From: Natronospira bacteriovora | Lineage (GTDB): Bacteria > Pseudomonadota > Gammaproteobacteria > Natronospirales > Natronospiraceae | NCBI RefSeq assembly: GCF_030848495.1 | Contig: NZ_JAVDDT010000007.1 | Span: forward strand, 1 to 64,000 | DNA length: 64,000 bases | Direction of reading: 5' to 3' | Part shown: positions 7,667-18,356 of the stretch, piece by piece | Position numbering within the stretch: position 1 is the first letter of the stretch | Layout of the letters: every line of letters begins with the position of its first letter | Made by a program: the position numbers and the translations under genes | Notes under the pieces: model-generated | Databases searched by the model: none | Told to the model about the DNA's origin: nothing | The model's input: only the letters and a program-made list of their open reading frames with translations

Positions 7667-9019
7667 TCAGTGGCGGTTCTTGTTGTTAGCCGGTGACAGC
7701 TTCTTCGCATCCGGAACCTTGTGCTCGACACCGCCCTTCATGACAAAAGCCACCGATTCCAGCTTGGTGACATCCTCCAGGGGGTTGCCTGACACGGCGA
7801 TGATGTCGGCATGAAAGCCCGGCGCAATGCGGCCAATGTCCTCGGCCCAGTCCAGCAGTTCGGCGGCGTGGATGGTGGCGGCCTGGATGGTCTCCAGGGG
7901 TGTCATGCCGGCGTCCACCATGCGCTCAAACTGCTTGCCGTTCTGGCCGTGGGGATAGACCCCGGCGTCGCTGCCGAAGACAATCCGCACCCCGGCCTCA
8001 TGGGCCCGGCGCAGGTTGTCCCGCTGGGTCTGGCCCACCTCCCGTTCCTTTTCCAGCGACTCTTCCAGAATGCCGATTTCCTCGCCCATGCCGAGGATGT
8101 AGTCGGAGACATAGACATCCATGACCAGCGCCGTACCGTATTCGCGTGCCAGGGCGATGCTGGCGGGGGAGATCAGGCTGGCATGCTCCACCGAGTCCAC
8201 CCCTGCCCGGATGGCCAGTTCGATGCCGGCATCTCCGTGGGCATGGGCCGCCACCCGCATGCCCAGGGCGTGGGCTTCTTCCACGATGGCCTGCATTTCT
8301 TCCAGGGTGTATTGCCGTGCGCCAGTGGCCGTGCCCTTGGACATGACCCCGCCCGTGGCGCAGAACTTGATGGTGTCGGCGCCGTACTTGAGATTCTTGC
8401 GCACCTGTTCACGCACCGCCCAGGGGCCATCGGCCACGCCGCCGCTGCGGTGCCCGAACTCCGGTGGCAGAAGGTTGTTGTCACAATGCCCGCCGGTCAT
8501 GCCCAGGGACTTACCCGCCACCCGCATGCGCGGGCCGGGAAAATCACCGGCCTCGATGGCGTCACGCAGGGCCAGATCGGCAAAGTTCGGCGCGCCCACA
8601 TTGCGTACCGTGGTAAATCCCGCCGCCAGGGTGTCCCGGGCTGCCCGCACGCCAAACAGGGCAGCCCGGTGGCTGCCGCGGCCCAGGCGCGTATGCCCCT
8701 GGATGGTGGCGTCGGAAGTGAGATGAACATGGGCATCGGTCAGGCCCGGCAGGACGAAGTGATCGGCAAGATCGATAACGCGGACTCCCTCGGGCACCCT
8801 GCTGTCCCCCCGCGGGGCCACCGAGACCACCCGGCCATTGGCTATGCCGATCAGTTGGTCGTCAAGAACCGAGCCAGTGGCCGTGTCCAGCATGTGGCCG
8901 GCGTGAATGAAATGCTCCGCCGCTTCGGCATCACCCTGGGCCCGATCACTCTCGGCACAGGCGGGCAGGGCGGAAAAGAGCAGGAACAGGGTGGTCACGA
9001 CAACAGGCAGGCGCGACAT
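7667..9019 (-). CDS. Exported amidohydrolase (imidazolonepropionase/prolidase-like)
   Basis: The 450-residue metal-dependent amidohydrolase has an N-terminal signal sequence. Its LPAC segment near residue 21 could be a lipobox, or signal peptidase I may cut at the following ACA. Metal and catalytic elements are visible in order: HxH in DAHVHL, the lysine-containing KFCATGGVMSKG, the histidines of AAHAHGDAG and SVEHASL, and the aspartate in VFGSDAGVYPHG. Such enzymes hydrolyse cyclic imides or Xaa-Pro/Xaa-Arg dipeptides in the periplasm; the substrate cannot be read from sequence. It fits a proteolytic lifestyle with the tricorn and subtilase genes elsewhere in the window. Confidence 0.85.
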   Translation of the reverse strand: MSRLPVVVTTLFLLFSALPACAESDRAQGDAEAAEHFIHAGHMLDTATGSVLDDQLIGIANGRVVSVAPRGDSRVPEGVRVIDLADHFVLPGLTDAHVHLTSDATIQGHTRLGRGSHRAALFGVRAARDTLAAGFTTVRNVGAPNFADLALRDAIEAGDFPGPRMRVAGKSLGMTGGHCDNNLLPPEFGHRSGGVADGPWAVREQVRKNLKYGADTIKFCATGGVMSKGTATGARQYTLEEMQAIVEEAHALGMRVAAHAHGDAGIELAIRAGVDSVEHASLISPASIALAREYGTALVMDVYVSDYILGMGEEIGILEESLEKEREVGQTQRDNLRRAHEAGVRIVFGSDAGVYPHGQNGKQFERMVDAGMTPLETIQAATIHAAELLDWAEDIGRIAPGFHADIIAVSGNPLEDVTKLESVAFVMKGGVEHKVPDAKKLSPANNKNRH

Positions 9020-9123
9020 GGCACTCTCCGGACAATGACAGGGCCGTCATTGTAGGGGATCGCGGGGGTTTATCCCATCTCGGCAACGAACCACGCCAGC
9101 CCGCAATCGTTGCTTCTATCTTT

Positions 9124-9211
9124 TCGTCGTTGTCGTAATCGTAATCGTAATCGGCTTTTCTCCCCCACCCGAAAAAGCCGATTACGACTACGACTACGAT
9201 TACGACAACGA
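9124..9211. repeat. TCGTNN-hexamer inverted repeat (copy 2)
   Basis: The left arm (9124-9159) is TCGTTG/TCGTAA hexamers ending in CGGCTTTT. The right arm (9172-9211) is AAAAAGCCG followed by ATTACG/ACTACG/ACAACG hexamers. The arms are complementary apart from one extra unit on the right. The result is a hairpin with a 12-nt loop between two gene ends. Confidence 0.9.
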
Positions 9212-9225
9212 GGGCACTGCCAACT

Positions 9226-9246
9226 CAGCACTCAGCACTCAGCACT
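9226..9246. repeat. CAGCACT heptamer array, 3 copies
   Basis: Three perfect CAGCACT copies sit directly after the hexamer hairpin and four bases before the CNB-protein stop codon. It is the same unit as at 3-44. Confidence 0.85.
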
Positions 9247-9249
9247 CAC

Positions 9250-9723
9250 TCAAGCAAACCCTGGCGGGTTCCACTCCTGCATCATCTTCTCGCGGGCGGA
9301 GCTGACGCGTTCGGACATCAGGCCGGCGAAACGCTTGAGCATGTCATAGCCGAAATCCGGGTCTTCCTCGCAGCGCTTGAAAATGACATCGCCGTCGAAG
9401 CGGATCACATTGGCATCTTCCAGGGCGCGGGCCTGGAAATGCCACTGGTAGGGCGGAATCAGCCAGGACCAACCGATGATGGCGCCCTCACCGAGGTTCT
9501 GCAGCTCCAGCGGAGGCCCCTCAATGGCGGCCACTTCCAGGCTAATGCGCCCGTCGGTGACCAGATAGAAGCTGTCCGCCTTGTTGCCGTGACGGAAGAT
9601 CACCTCGTCCCGGCTCACCTTCCGGCTGACGGCATGCTCGGCGAGAAAATCCAGCCAGTCGCTGTCCAGGTCAGCGAAGAAACGCTGGGATTCGATCAGT
9701 TTGCGAATGGCTTTCTTGTCCAT
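9250..9723 (-). CDS. Single-domain cyclic nucleotide-binding protein
   Basis: The 157-residue protein is a CNB (Crp-like) beta-barrel without a DNA-binding helix-turn-helix. RHGNKADSFYLVTDGRISLEV is the first part of the barrel and GEGAIIGWSWLIPPYQWHF covers the phosphate-binding cassette region. That cassette lacks the usual R-A-A arrangement, so cAMP binding is doubtful; it may sense another ligand or serve as an accessory subunit. A GGAG Shine-Dalgarno sequence lies seven bases before the ATG. It stands alone, divergent from the hotdog-protein gene. Confidence 0.75.
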   Translation of the reverse strand: MDKKAIRKLIESQRFFADLDSDWLDFLAEHAVSRKVSRDEVIFRHGNKADSFYLVTDGRISLEVAAIEGPPLELQNLGEGAIIGWSWLIPPYQWHFQARALEDANVIRFDGDVIFKRCEEDPDFGYDMLKRFAGLMSERVSSAREKMMQEWNPPGFA

Positions 9724-9888
9724 GTCCGTCTCCGCTACAGCCGTTGGCTAATCGAGCTTTCAGTCTAGCCGCCAGAGTGAGGCCCTCCTTGATCAAGGTC
9801 AACTACCCGACCGGCTATTTCCCAGAAATACTTCGGCCCGCTATGCTGTCGCTCCTTGCCCGCATCCGCAAAAAGAGGTCTATTCGGC

Positions 9889-10359
9889 ATGAGTCAGCAG
9901 AGCAGCACCCTGATCACCTGGCAGAAATTCAGCCGCCGCTGGGGCGGCCAGTGGTTGTTTTCCCGAGTGGTGTCCCATAGTGCGCCGTATTTTGCCACCA
10001 TTCGCCCGCGCATCACGGCGCTGGAGCCGGGCCTGTGCGAAGTGCGCATGAAAAAGCGGCGCAAGGTGCAGAACCACATCGGCACCGTGCATGCCATTGC
10101 CATCTGCAACCTGGCGGAGCTGGCCGCCGGCGTCATGACCGACGCCACCATCCCGCCCAGCCATCGCTGGATTCCCAAGGGCATGACGGTCGAATACCTG
10201 AAGAAGGCCGCCACCGATCTGGTCGGCCGTGCCGAGCTGGATCTGGTTCCGGCCTTCGATGAGGCCCGCGACCTGGCCGTCCCCGTCAGTGTGCGCGACA
10301 GCAATGGCGAGGAAGTGGTCCGGGCCACCATCACCATGTGGGTCACGCCAAGGAAGTGA
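9889..10359 (+). CDS. DUF4442 hotdog-fold thioesterase-like protein
   Basis: The 156-residue protein matches the DUF4442/YiiD-like hotdog family: HIGTVHAIAICNLAELAAG forms the central helix, followed by RWIPKGMTVEYLKKA and the closing strand VRATITMWVTPRK. Hotdog proteins of this size usually hydrolyse acyl-CoA thioesters in the cytoplasm. The chosen ATG begins MSQQSSTLITW, removing an 11-residue extension that has no ribosome-binding site. An intrinsic terminator follows. Confidence 0.78.
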   Translation: MSQQSSTLITWQKFSRRWGGQWLFSRVVSHSAPYFATIRPRITALEPGLCEVRMKKRRKVQNHIGTVHAIAICNLAELAAGVMTDATIPPSHRWIPKGMTVEYLKKAATDLVGRAELDLVPAFDEARDLAVPVSVRDSNGEEVVRATITMWVTPRK

Positions 10360-10395
10360 TAACGGATCCATCGCCTGAGTCCGGCGGGCATGAAA

Positions 10396-10425
10396 AAGGG
10401 CGCAACCGTTGCCGGTTGCGCCCTT
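10396..10425. terminator. Bidirectional terminator between hotdog gene and katG
   Basis: A perfect 13-bp stem (10396-10408 with 10413-10425) has a 4-nt loop. It has a short A run before and T-rich sequence after, and sits between two convergent genes, so it can serve both. Confidence 0.85.
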
Positions 10426-10461
10426 GTCGTTTTAACCGTCGCTTCCGACGGCAAGCAAGGC

Positions 10462-12849
<2,388 letters not shown>

Positions 12850-12927
12850 TCATTTGGATTAAATCAATGGGATTTATTTATCGGTACTTTCGCCCTTGTG
12901 CACCGCCGTGGTGCCGGGCATGGCATG

Positions 12928-13557
12928 ATGAGCCCCATGATCCGAAGCCTGCTCTACGACGCCCTCATTCCGCGCCTGACCGCACGCTGGTATGGCGCGG
13001 TCATCGACCGCCTGCCTGCCGGCTGCGAGCTGCTGGATGTGGGGATTGGTACCGCCAGCGCCCTGCTGGCCAACAGCGAGCGGCTGCGCGAGAAACGCAT
13101 CCGGGTCACTGGCGTGGACATTGATGCCGCCTATGTGGAGCGGGCGCAGCAACGTGTGGCCACATCATCGCTGGCCGATCAGGTGACGGTTCGTCTGCAG
13201 TCGGTCTACGACCACCAGGGCGGGCCTTATGACGCGGTCTATTTCTCGGCCAGCTTCATGCTGCTGCCCGACCCGGAGGCGGCCCTGCGCCATTGCCTGA
13301 CCCTGCTGAAGCCGGCGGGGCGAATCTATTTCACCCAGACCATTCAGACCCGCCGCTCCCCCTTCATGGAGCGCCTGAAACCCATGCTGAAACGAATCTC
13401 CAGCATCGACTTCGGCGGTGTGACTTATGAAGAAGACTTCAAGGCCCAGCTGCAGGCCGCCGGCCTGGTTCTGGAAAGCTTTGAGGAACTGGCCCGGCGG
13501 GGCCGCCAGGCCTACTGCCTGGCCGTGGCCCGGCCAGCCGGCGCAAAGGAGGGATGA
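12928..13557 (+). CDS. Class I SAM-dependent methyltransferase
   Basis: The protein of about 209 residues has a Rossmann-type methyltransferase core. Motif I is [14 protein letters not shown], the acidic ribose-binding end of strand 2 is [16 protein letters not shown], and motif IV region is [15 protein letters not shown]. The acceptor is unknown. Several in-frame starts (12925, 12928, 12937) are possible and none has a strong ribosome-binding site. It overlaps the DUF2200 gene by four bases, which suggests translational coupling. Confidence 0.78.
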   Translation: MSPMIRSLLYDALIPRLTARWYGAVIDRLPAGCELLDVGIGTASALLANSERLREKRIRVTGVDIDAAYVERAQQRVATSSLADQVTVRLQSVYDHQGGPYDAVYFSASFMLLPDPEAALRHCLTLLKPAGRIYFTQTIQTRRSPFMERLKPMLKRISSIDFGGVTYEEDFKAQLQAAGLVLESFEELARRGRQAYCLAVARPAGAKEG

Positions 13558-13910
13558 ACATGTCCAGACACCCAATCTTCGATATGGCCTTTGCCAGGGT
13601 CTATCCCATGTATGTGCAGAAAGCGGAGAAGAAGGGGCGCAGCCAGGCGGAGGTCGACGAGGTGACCTGCTGGCTCACCGGCTACGATGAGGCCGGGCTT
13701 CGGCAGCAGATCGATCAGGGGAACAGCTTCGAGCAATTCTTCGCCGAAGCACCGGCCTTGAACCCCAATGCCTCCCTGATCAAGGGCGTGGTCTGCGGCG
13801 TGCGAGTGGAATCGGTGGAGGATCCCCTGATGCAGAAGATCCGCTATCTCGACAAGCTCGTGGATGAACTGGCCAAGGGCAAGGCCATGGAGAAGATATT
13901 GCGTCAGTAA
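13554..13910 (+). CDS. DUF2200 family protein
   Basis: The 118-residue protein matches DUF2200 over its whole length: [33 protein letters not shown], and the highly conserved end [20 protein letters not shown] followed by [21 protein letters not shown]. The function of the family is not known; it is a small soluble protein often found singly. The start overlaps the methyltransferase stop (ATGA); an ATG six bases later is an alternative. A hairpin terminator overlaps its stop codon. Confidence 0.85.
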   Translation: MNMSRHPIFDMAFARVYPMYVQKAEKKGRSQAEVDEVTCWLTGYDEAGLRQQIDQGNSFEQFFAEAPALNPNASLIKGVVCGVRVESVEDPLMQKIRYLDKLVDELAKGKAMEKILRQ

Positions 13911-13942
13911 TCGGGCATCGCCCAGAGGGCGGTGCCCGATTA
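13908..13942. terminator. Hairpin terminator after the DUF2200 gene
   Basis: A stem of about 15 bp (TAATCGGGCATCGCCC with GGGCGGTGCCCGATTA, one mismatch) has a 3-4 nt loop and begins at the DUF2200 stop. It lies between convergent genes and can act on both strands; it lacks a long U tract. Confidence 0.7.
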
Positions 13943-13949
13943 CCAGACT

Positions 13950-15485
13950 TCAGTTGGCCAGTTGTTCCCGGGCCTGCTGCATGCCGGCCAGGGTGTTCTT
14001 GCGGCCCGGCCAGATGTCGTCCCCCGCCTGGTAGGCGGCCAGGGCCTCATCCGGGCGGTCGAGGGCCAGCAGGAGATCACCCAGGGCTTCATAGGGCGGG
14101 TACAGCGCCCCCGGGGTAATCGGGTTCTTGTCCACGGTGCCTTCCAGCTCCGCGGCCGCTTCCATCAGGCGGATCGCCGAATCGGCGTTGCCCTGCTCGT
14201 GCTCGCTCCAGCCAGCAAGAATCTTGCGATCCACTTCAATGAAGATGGCAAAGTTCTCCTCGCCAGCCTCTTTTGCCCGGTCCCGCAGGGTGGCCAGGCG
14301 CGCCTCGGCCTCTTGAGCCGCCTCTCCATTACCGGCATGAATGGCGCCCAGGCCACGGGCGTACCAGCTCAGGCCCTCCGGCCAGAAACTGCCGTCCCAG
14401 GGCAGGTAATCCGGCTGGCGAGGCTCCAATGCACCGGCCTTTTCCCAGTCCCGCCGTTCCACGGCGATGCGGGCCGGAATGGCCGCCGCATGAAAGGCGG
14501 CGGCAAAGCCTGGCTGGTGGCGTTCCACCGCTTCGGCTTCTTTCTGCACCGCCTGGGCCCGGTCCACTTCACCCTTCTGCAGATAGCCATAGACCAGATA
14601 ATCGAGGGCGTGGATGTAATGAAAGGAGATGGCGTCATCGACCTCGTGATCCCGGGCCGCATCGGCCGAGCGCCGGTTCCATTCAATCACCTGATCCCAT
14701 TCGCCCAGCCGCACATAGATATGTGACGGCATGTGAAGGGCGTGCGGTACGCTGGGTGCGATGTCCGAATAGGCCTCCACCATGGCCAGGGCGTTCTCGG
14801 CCCGCCCATCCACGTCAGTGGCATGAATGGCGTAGTGGATGGCGCCGGGGTGCTGGTTCTCCTCTTCCCAGACACCGGCCAGAATGGCCTCGGCCTCATC
14901 ATGCAGTTCGTGGCGGGTCTCCGTGTCGGCCCGCATGCCCAGCACCAGACGGGACAGGGCATACAGGGCGGCGATGTCATGATCCTCCGGGTGGTTCGAG
15001 TAGGCCTCGGCCATGCCACTGGCCCAGGCGTCGATGCGATCGCCATAGCCCATGTCTTCATCGGCAAAGAATGCGCCCACCGCATCAATCAGGGCGTGCT
15101 CCCGCTCACCGCCAGGCCCGGCCTTGCGGGCCCGTTCAATGGCTTCACGGCCGGTGGCCAGGGCATCCGCGTCCGGGCGTTCCGGCCAAAGGGGCTGGAA
15201 CCAGGTGGCCGCCACCCCCCAGTGGGCCATGGCGCAGTCCGGGTCTTTCTCGACCAGGTCGCGGAAGGTCTCGCGCGCCTGTTGATACATCATGTGATGT
15301 TTCAGGGCCAGGCCCCGGTTGAAGGTCTCGGCCGAATCCGCAGCGCAATCGGGCCGAAAATCCACCACCCCGACCGATTCCCCGTCCTTCACATGCGCTT
15401 CGTCGTGATGATCGTGCTGGGCGCTTGCGGCCGCTGAATACACAAGCGCCAGTAGCAAAATGAGTCCTGAGAGCATCCTGTCCAT
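13950..15485 (-). CDS. Exported tetratricopeptide-repeat protein
   Basis: The 511-residue protein begins with a signal peptide (hydrophobic residues about 5-20, cut after AASAQ). A His/Asp patch HDHHDE follows immediately, then helical TPR-like repeats through the mature part (for example ETFNRGLALKHHMMYQQARE and DPDCAMAHWGVA). The C-terminal repeat PPYEALGDLLLALDRPDEAL is a clear TPR. It is probably a periplasmic scaffold; homologues are annotated only as TPR proteins. A GGAGG seven bases before the ATG at 15485 sets the start. It is monocistronic and convergent with the DUF2200 gene. Confidence 0.78.
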   Translation of the reverse strand: MDRMLSGLILLLALVYSAAASAQHDHHDEAHVKDGESVGVVDFRPDCAADSAETFNRGLALKHHMMYQQARETFRDLVEKDPDCAMAHWGVAATWFQPLWPERPDADALATGREAIERARKAGPGGEREHALIDAVGAFFADEDMGYGDRIDAWASGMAEAYSNHPEDHDIAALYALSRLVLGMRADTETRHELHDEAEAILAGVWEEENQHPGAIHYAIHATDVDGRAENALAMVEAYSDIAPSVPHALHMPSHIYVRLGEWDQVIEWNRRSADAARDHEVDDAISFHYIHALDYLVYGYLQKGEVDRAQAVQKEAEAVERHQPGFAAAFHAAAIPARIAVERRDWEKAGALEPRQPDYLPWDGSFWPEGLSWYARGLGAIHAGNGEAAQEAEARLATLRDRAKEAGEENFAIFIEVDRKILAGWSEHEQGNADSAIRLMEAAAELEGTVDKNPITPGALYPPYEALGDLLLALDRPDEALAAYQAGDDIWPGRKNTLAGMQQAREQLAN

Positions 15486-15673
15486 AATGATTCCTCCCCA
15501 CCGGGCGAGTGCACCCGGCTGCCGGATAAAATTCCCACGAATATCCCCCACAGCTCAGCCTAGGTCAGGCTCGCCGGCCTAACCAGCCGATTCCGGGTGA
15601 ATCAGACGGATGGCTTTAGGGGAGGGGAAATCCCGGTTAGGGCAGGCTGAAAGCGAGGCATCCCAAGCCGTGG

Positions 15674-16150
15674 CTACAGGAAAGCGATCCAGCGCCCGGC
15701 AATCAGGGCCGACAGCCAGAGCAGAAGTGACAGCACGGCGGTGATCTTCAGTGTGCGGGCAACCGGCGCCCCCGCCAGCATGGCCTTCCACTGGGGCAGC
15801 TGGTGCACCACCAGGGCATTCAGGACGGCCAGGGCCACCAGGCCCAGCTTGATCAAAAAGGCGCTGTTATCCAGGTAGTGGGAAGGCTGCACGCTGAACA
15901 GCAGTACGCCGGTGGTCACGGCCAGTAGCAGGCCACCTGCCGCCACCCGGCTGAGCAGGGGTGCCAGCTCACTGAGCCGGCCACGCCGGATCGCCCCCAG
16001 TATTCGAAGATCCAGCGTGATAATGCCACCGACCAGCAGGCCCAATCCGGTGATATGGGCCGAGCTGGCCAGTGGATAGGCAATGGTGGACTGACGCAGT
16101 GCCGAGGCCATGGCGGTCTCACCCAGCCACAGCAGCAGTGCCGTCAGCAT
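15674..16150 (-). CDS. DUF2214-like inner-membrane protein
   Basis: The 158-residue protein has four hydrophobic helices and the segment ASSAHITGLGLLVGGIITLDLRILG in its first half, typical of the DUF2214/DUF6644 group distantly related to CopD. The conserved His in the second helix could bind metal or haem. It lies seven bases downstream of the DUF6152 gene, so the two are likely co-transcribed. No experimental function is known for the family. Confidence 0.65.
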   Translation of the reverse strand: MLTALLLWLGETAMASALRQSTIAYPLASSAHITGLGLLVGGIITLDLRILGAIRRGRLSELAPLLSRVAAGGLLLAVTTGVLLFSVQPSHYLDNSAFLIKLGLVALAVLNALVVHQLPQWKAMLAGAPVARTLKITAVLSLLLWLSALIAGRWIAFL

Positions 16151-16156
16151 CCGCCC

Positions 16157-16540
16157 TTATTCCTCGAGCAGATCCGGATAGAAGGTGTAATGCTCGCCAT
16201 CAATGGTGGCGCGCACGGCCTTGATGATCTTCTCATCACTATCCTTGGAGCGGTGCCCGATGATGATGATCTCATCGCCTTCCTCGGCCACACCGTCCAC
16301 GAACCCGGCATCCCGGGTCTGACGCGGGTTGCCCAGATCGACCTGCCAGGGGCCGTCATCCGTGTCGATCATCAGGCGCGGATGGGGCGGGCCAATGTAA
16401 ATCTCGGTGATCACGCCGGTCATTTCGGTCTGTTTGTCTTCCGCCCACGCCCAGCCGTGGTGGGCCAGCGTGCTGGAGGCCCAGAAAAGCAGGCCGATCA
16501 GTGCGACGGGCATGCCGATACGAGCGATGGTCTTGTGCAT
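16157..16540 (-). CDS. DUF6152 periplasmic protein
   Basis: The 127-residue protein has a signal peptide cut after STLAHHG, so the mature N terminus starts with a His-His-Gly motif as in other DUF6152 members. The mature part is a small OB-like beta domain: TGVITEIYIGPPHPRLMID, WQVDLGNPRQ, and VAEEGDEIIIIGHRSKD. Family members are found near copper and cytochrome genes, and an N-terminal His-His could bind a metal (inference). GGAG before ATG 16540 sets the start. It is first gene of a two-gene operon with the DUF2214 protein. Confidence 0.72.
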   Translation of the reverse strand: MHKTIARIGMPVALIGLLFWASSTLAHHGWAWAEDKQTEMTGVITEIYIGPPHPRLMIDTDDGPWQVDLGNPRQTRDAGFVDGVAEEGDEIIIIGHRSKDSDEKIIKAVRATIDGEHYTFYPDLLEE

Positions 16541-16653
16541 GGCGGATCTCCTTGCTGCCTCGGGAACCAATAGGATGCCAGTATAGGATGTGATTGTTTC
16601 CCCGCCAGACGGTTCCAGCAATCAGGCAGGCCGAATCGCTTCGACGATTCGAC

Positions 16654-16682
16654 TTGTTGCGTGGTGCGCAACAGGCTATAAT
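16654..16682 (+). promoter_or_regulatory. higBA promoter with inverted-repeat operator
   Basis: A -35-like TTGTTG (16654-16659), a 17-bp spacer and a perfect TATAAT (16677-16682) precede higB. The spacer holds the inverted repeat GTTGCG-N5-CGCAAC (16656-16672), a good candidate operator for HigA autorepression. Transcription would start at about 16689, so higB at 16690 may be leaderless. Confidence 0.7.
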
Positions 16683-16689
16683 TCTGCCC

Positions 16690-16968
16690 ATGATCAAATC
16701 ATTCCGCCACAAGGGACTGAAGCGGTTCTATTCGACAGGCAGTATGGCAGGGATTCAATCCGCCCACGCTCAGCGCTTGCGTATGCAGCTGGCGGCATTG
16801 GATACAGCCATGCAGATTGAAGACATCGATATTCCGGGTTTTGGGCTGCACCCGCTTAAGGGCAAGCAGAAGGGCAGGTGGTCGATTCGAGTTAGCGGTA
16901 ACTGGCGTTTGACCTTCGAGTTCCGAGACGGACACGCCTACATTCTTGACTATGAGGATTATCACTGA
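16690..16968 (+). CDS. higB: HigB-type RelE-superfamily mRNA interferase toxin
   Basis: The 92-residue protein matches HigB: MIKSFRHKGLKRFY at the start, HPLKGKQKGRWSIRVSGNWR in the middle with the basic catalytic residues, and FRDGHAYILDYEDYH at the end. Toxins of this family cut ribosome-bound mRNA. Gene order toxin first, antitoxin second is normal for higBA. It shares its stop and the antitoxin start in TGATG. No Shine-Dalgarno sequence precedes the ATG, consistent with a leaderless message. Confidence 0.9.
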   Translation: MIKSFRHKGLKRFYSTGSMAGIQSAHAQRLRMQLAALDTAMQIEDIDIPGFGLHPLKGKQKGRWSIRVSGNWRLTFEFRDGHAYILDYEDYH

Positions 16969-17261
16969 TGAGCATGCACAACCCTCCGCATCCCGGTGAG
17001 TTCATCCTCACGGTTTACATGGAGCCTTTCGGCGTCAGTGCTCGAAAGCTTGCCGATCGTCTGGGTGTATCACCGTCCACCTTTTCGCGTCTGCTGCGCG
17101 GTGATAGCGGTGTCAGCCCGGAAATGGCGTTGCGGCTTTCCCGGGTCATTGGCCGCTCACCGGAAAGCTGGCTTGCCATGCAGGATGCCCACGACCTTTG
17201 GCTGGCCCGTAATCAGCTCGACGTCGAAAAACTCAAGCCCTTCGATTTCGAAGCCGCATAA
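16968..17261 (+). CDS. higA: HigA-type XRE antitoxin
   Basis: The 97-residue protein has a helix-turn-helix in ARKLADRLGVSPSTFSRLLR, preceded by the family signature HPGEFI and followed by SPEMALRLSRVIGRSPESWL. It neutralises HigB and binds the promoter operator. The start overlaps the toxin stop. Unlike the second higBA pair near 36.6 kb, this locus has no attC-like flanks. Confidence 0.9.
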   Translation: MSMHNPPHPGEFILTVYMEPFGVSARKLADRLGVSPSTFSRLLRGDSGVSPEMALRLSRVIGRSPESWLAMQDAHDLWLARNQLDVEKLKPFDFEAA

Positions 17262-17293
17262 TCAGGTCCGGCGGGTATTTCACTTCCAGGCCC

Positions 17294-18256
17294 TTACTGC
17301 GCCTCGTGTGACAGTTGCTGCCAGAAGGCCGGGGCGGCCAGGGCTTCCCAGAATTCCGGGGCGAAGCCCTGGGGCCGTCCGCCGTCCAGGCAGAAGGCGC
17401 CGTGGCGGAAGAAGTGGTCCAGGCCCTCGATGGTCTCGATCACCAGGCCGTCGTTGCCGCTGGCCTTGCCGAAGTGCGCCTTGAGGGGCGGGATATTGGT
17501 CTCGGGCATGACCATGATGTCGTTGCTTGCAAACAGGGCGAGCATGGGCTGCTGCAGGCGGGCCAGATCGTCGGCGGGGTCGTAGCGCACGATGCGGGAC
17601 AGATAACCCGCCGGCATGACGCGGCCAGCGGTACCGATCAGGGACAGGCTGCCGGCCAGTCCCGCTCGCCGCAGGCCCGGCAGGCGACGCTCCTCACAGC
17701 GCCAGCGGTTTTCCGTGTCCTCGATGATCTGCTGGCGCACACCGATGGCGGGGCCGGCCAGACTGATCACGAAGGCCACCTCATCGGGATGGTCAGCCGC
17801 GGCACTGACGGCAATCCATCCCCCCTGGCTGTGGCCCAGCAATCCGATGCGAGCCGGGTCGAGCTCGGTCCGGCCGCTCAGCGCGCGAACCGCCGCGATG
17901 GCATTGTCGGCCCGATCCTCGAAATCCTCCTTGCGCCAATCGCCTTCTGACCGACCCACGCCGGGCTTGTCGAAGACGTACACGGCGTAGCGCTGTTCAT
18001 CGAACCATTCCTGGAGTTGCGGCCAGAACCAGGAGCGGCGTTCGCCTTCCCAGCCGGTTCGGTAACTCTCATCACCGGAGCCGGCCAGAAAGACCACCAC
18101 CGGGAAGGGGCCCTCGCCCTCGGGAAGGAACAGGGTTCCAGACAGCTGCCCGCCTTTTGCCTCGAAGGCGAGATCAGTCCCGGGCAGCTCGGCGAAGGCC
18201 AGTGCCGGCAGAAGCAGGGCGGCCAGCACCAGGCACCGCAGATTGGACAGTTTCAC
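17294..18256 (-). CDS. Exported alpha/beta hydrolase
   Basis: The 320-residue protein has a cleavable signal peptide (cut near LAFAELPG). The alpha/beta fold shows an oxyanion-region sequence VVFLAGSGDESYR, the nucleophile elbow GLLGHSQGGWI, an aspartate in FASNDIMVMPE and the histidine in EGLDHFFRHG. It resembles secreted acyl-transfer or ester hydrolases of the DUF1100/dienelactone type. It starts with GTG after AGGGGG. The substrate is unknown. It is divergent from the oxidoreductase gene across about 100 bp. Confidence 0.82.
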   Translation of the reverse strand: MKLSNLRCLVLAALLLPALAFAELPGTDLAFEAKGGQLSGTLFLPEGEGPFPVVVFLAGSGDESYRTGWEGERRSWFWPQLQEWFDEQRYAVYVFDKPGVGRSEGDWRKEDFEDRADNAIAAVRALSGRTELDPARIGLLGHSQGGWIAVSAAADHPDEVAFVISLAGPAIGVRQQIIEDTENRWRCEERRLPGLRRAGLAGSLSLIGTAGRVMPAGYLSRIVRYDPADDLARLQQPMLALFASNDIMVMPETNIPPLKAHFGKASGNDGLVIETIEGLDHFFRHGAFCLDGGRPQGFAPEFWEALAAPAFWQQLSHEAQ

Positions 18257-18356
18257 GACTAATGCCCCCTTAAAGTGACATCTGCTTGATTCGGCTCAAG
18301 CCACCATTATTGCGGATAAACCTATTATTACCCGTCACGAACAGCAGGTCACCGTC

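Noticed and set aside
16600-17290. First higBA pair as a fourth cassette-like module
   Set aside because: No paired GTT/AAC cores or attC-like hairpins flank it.
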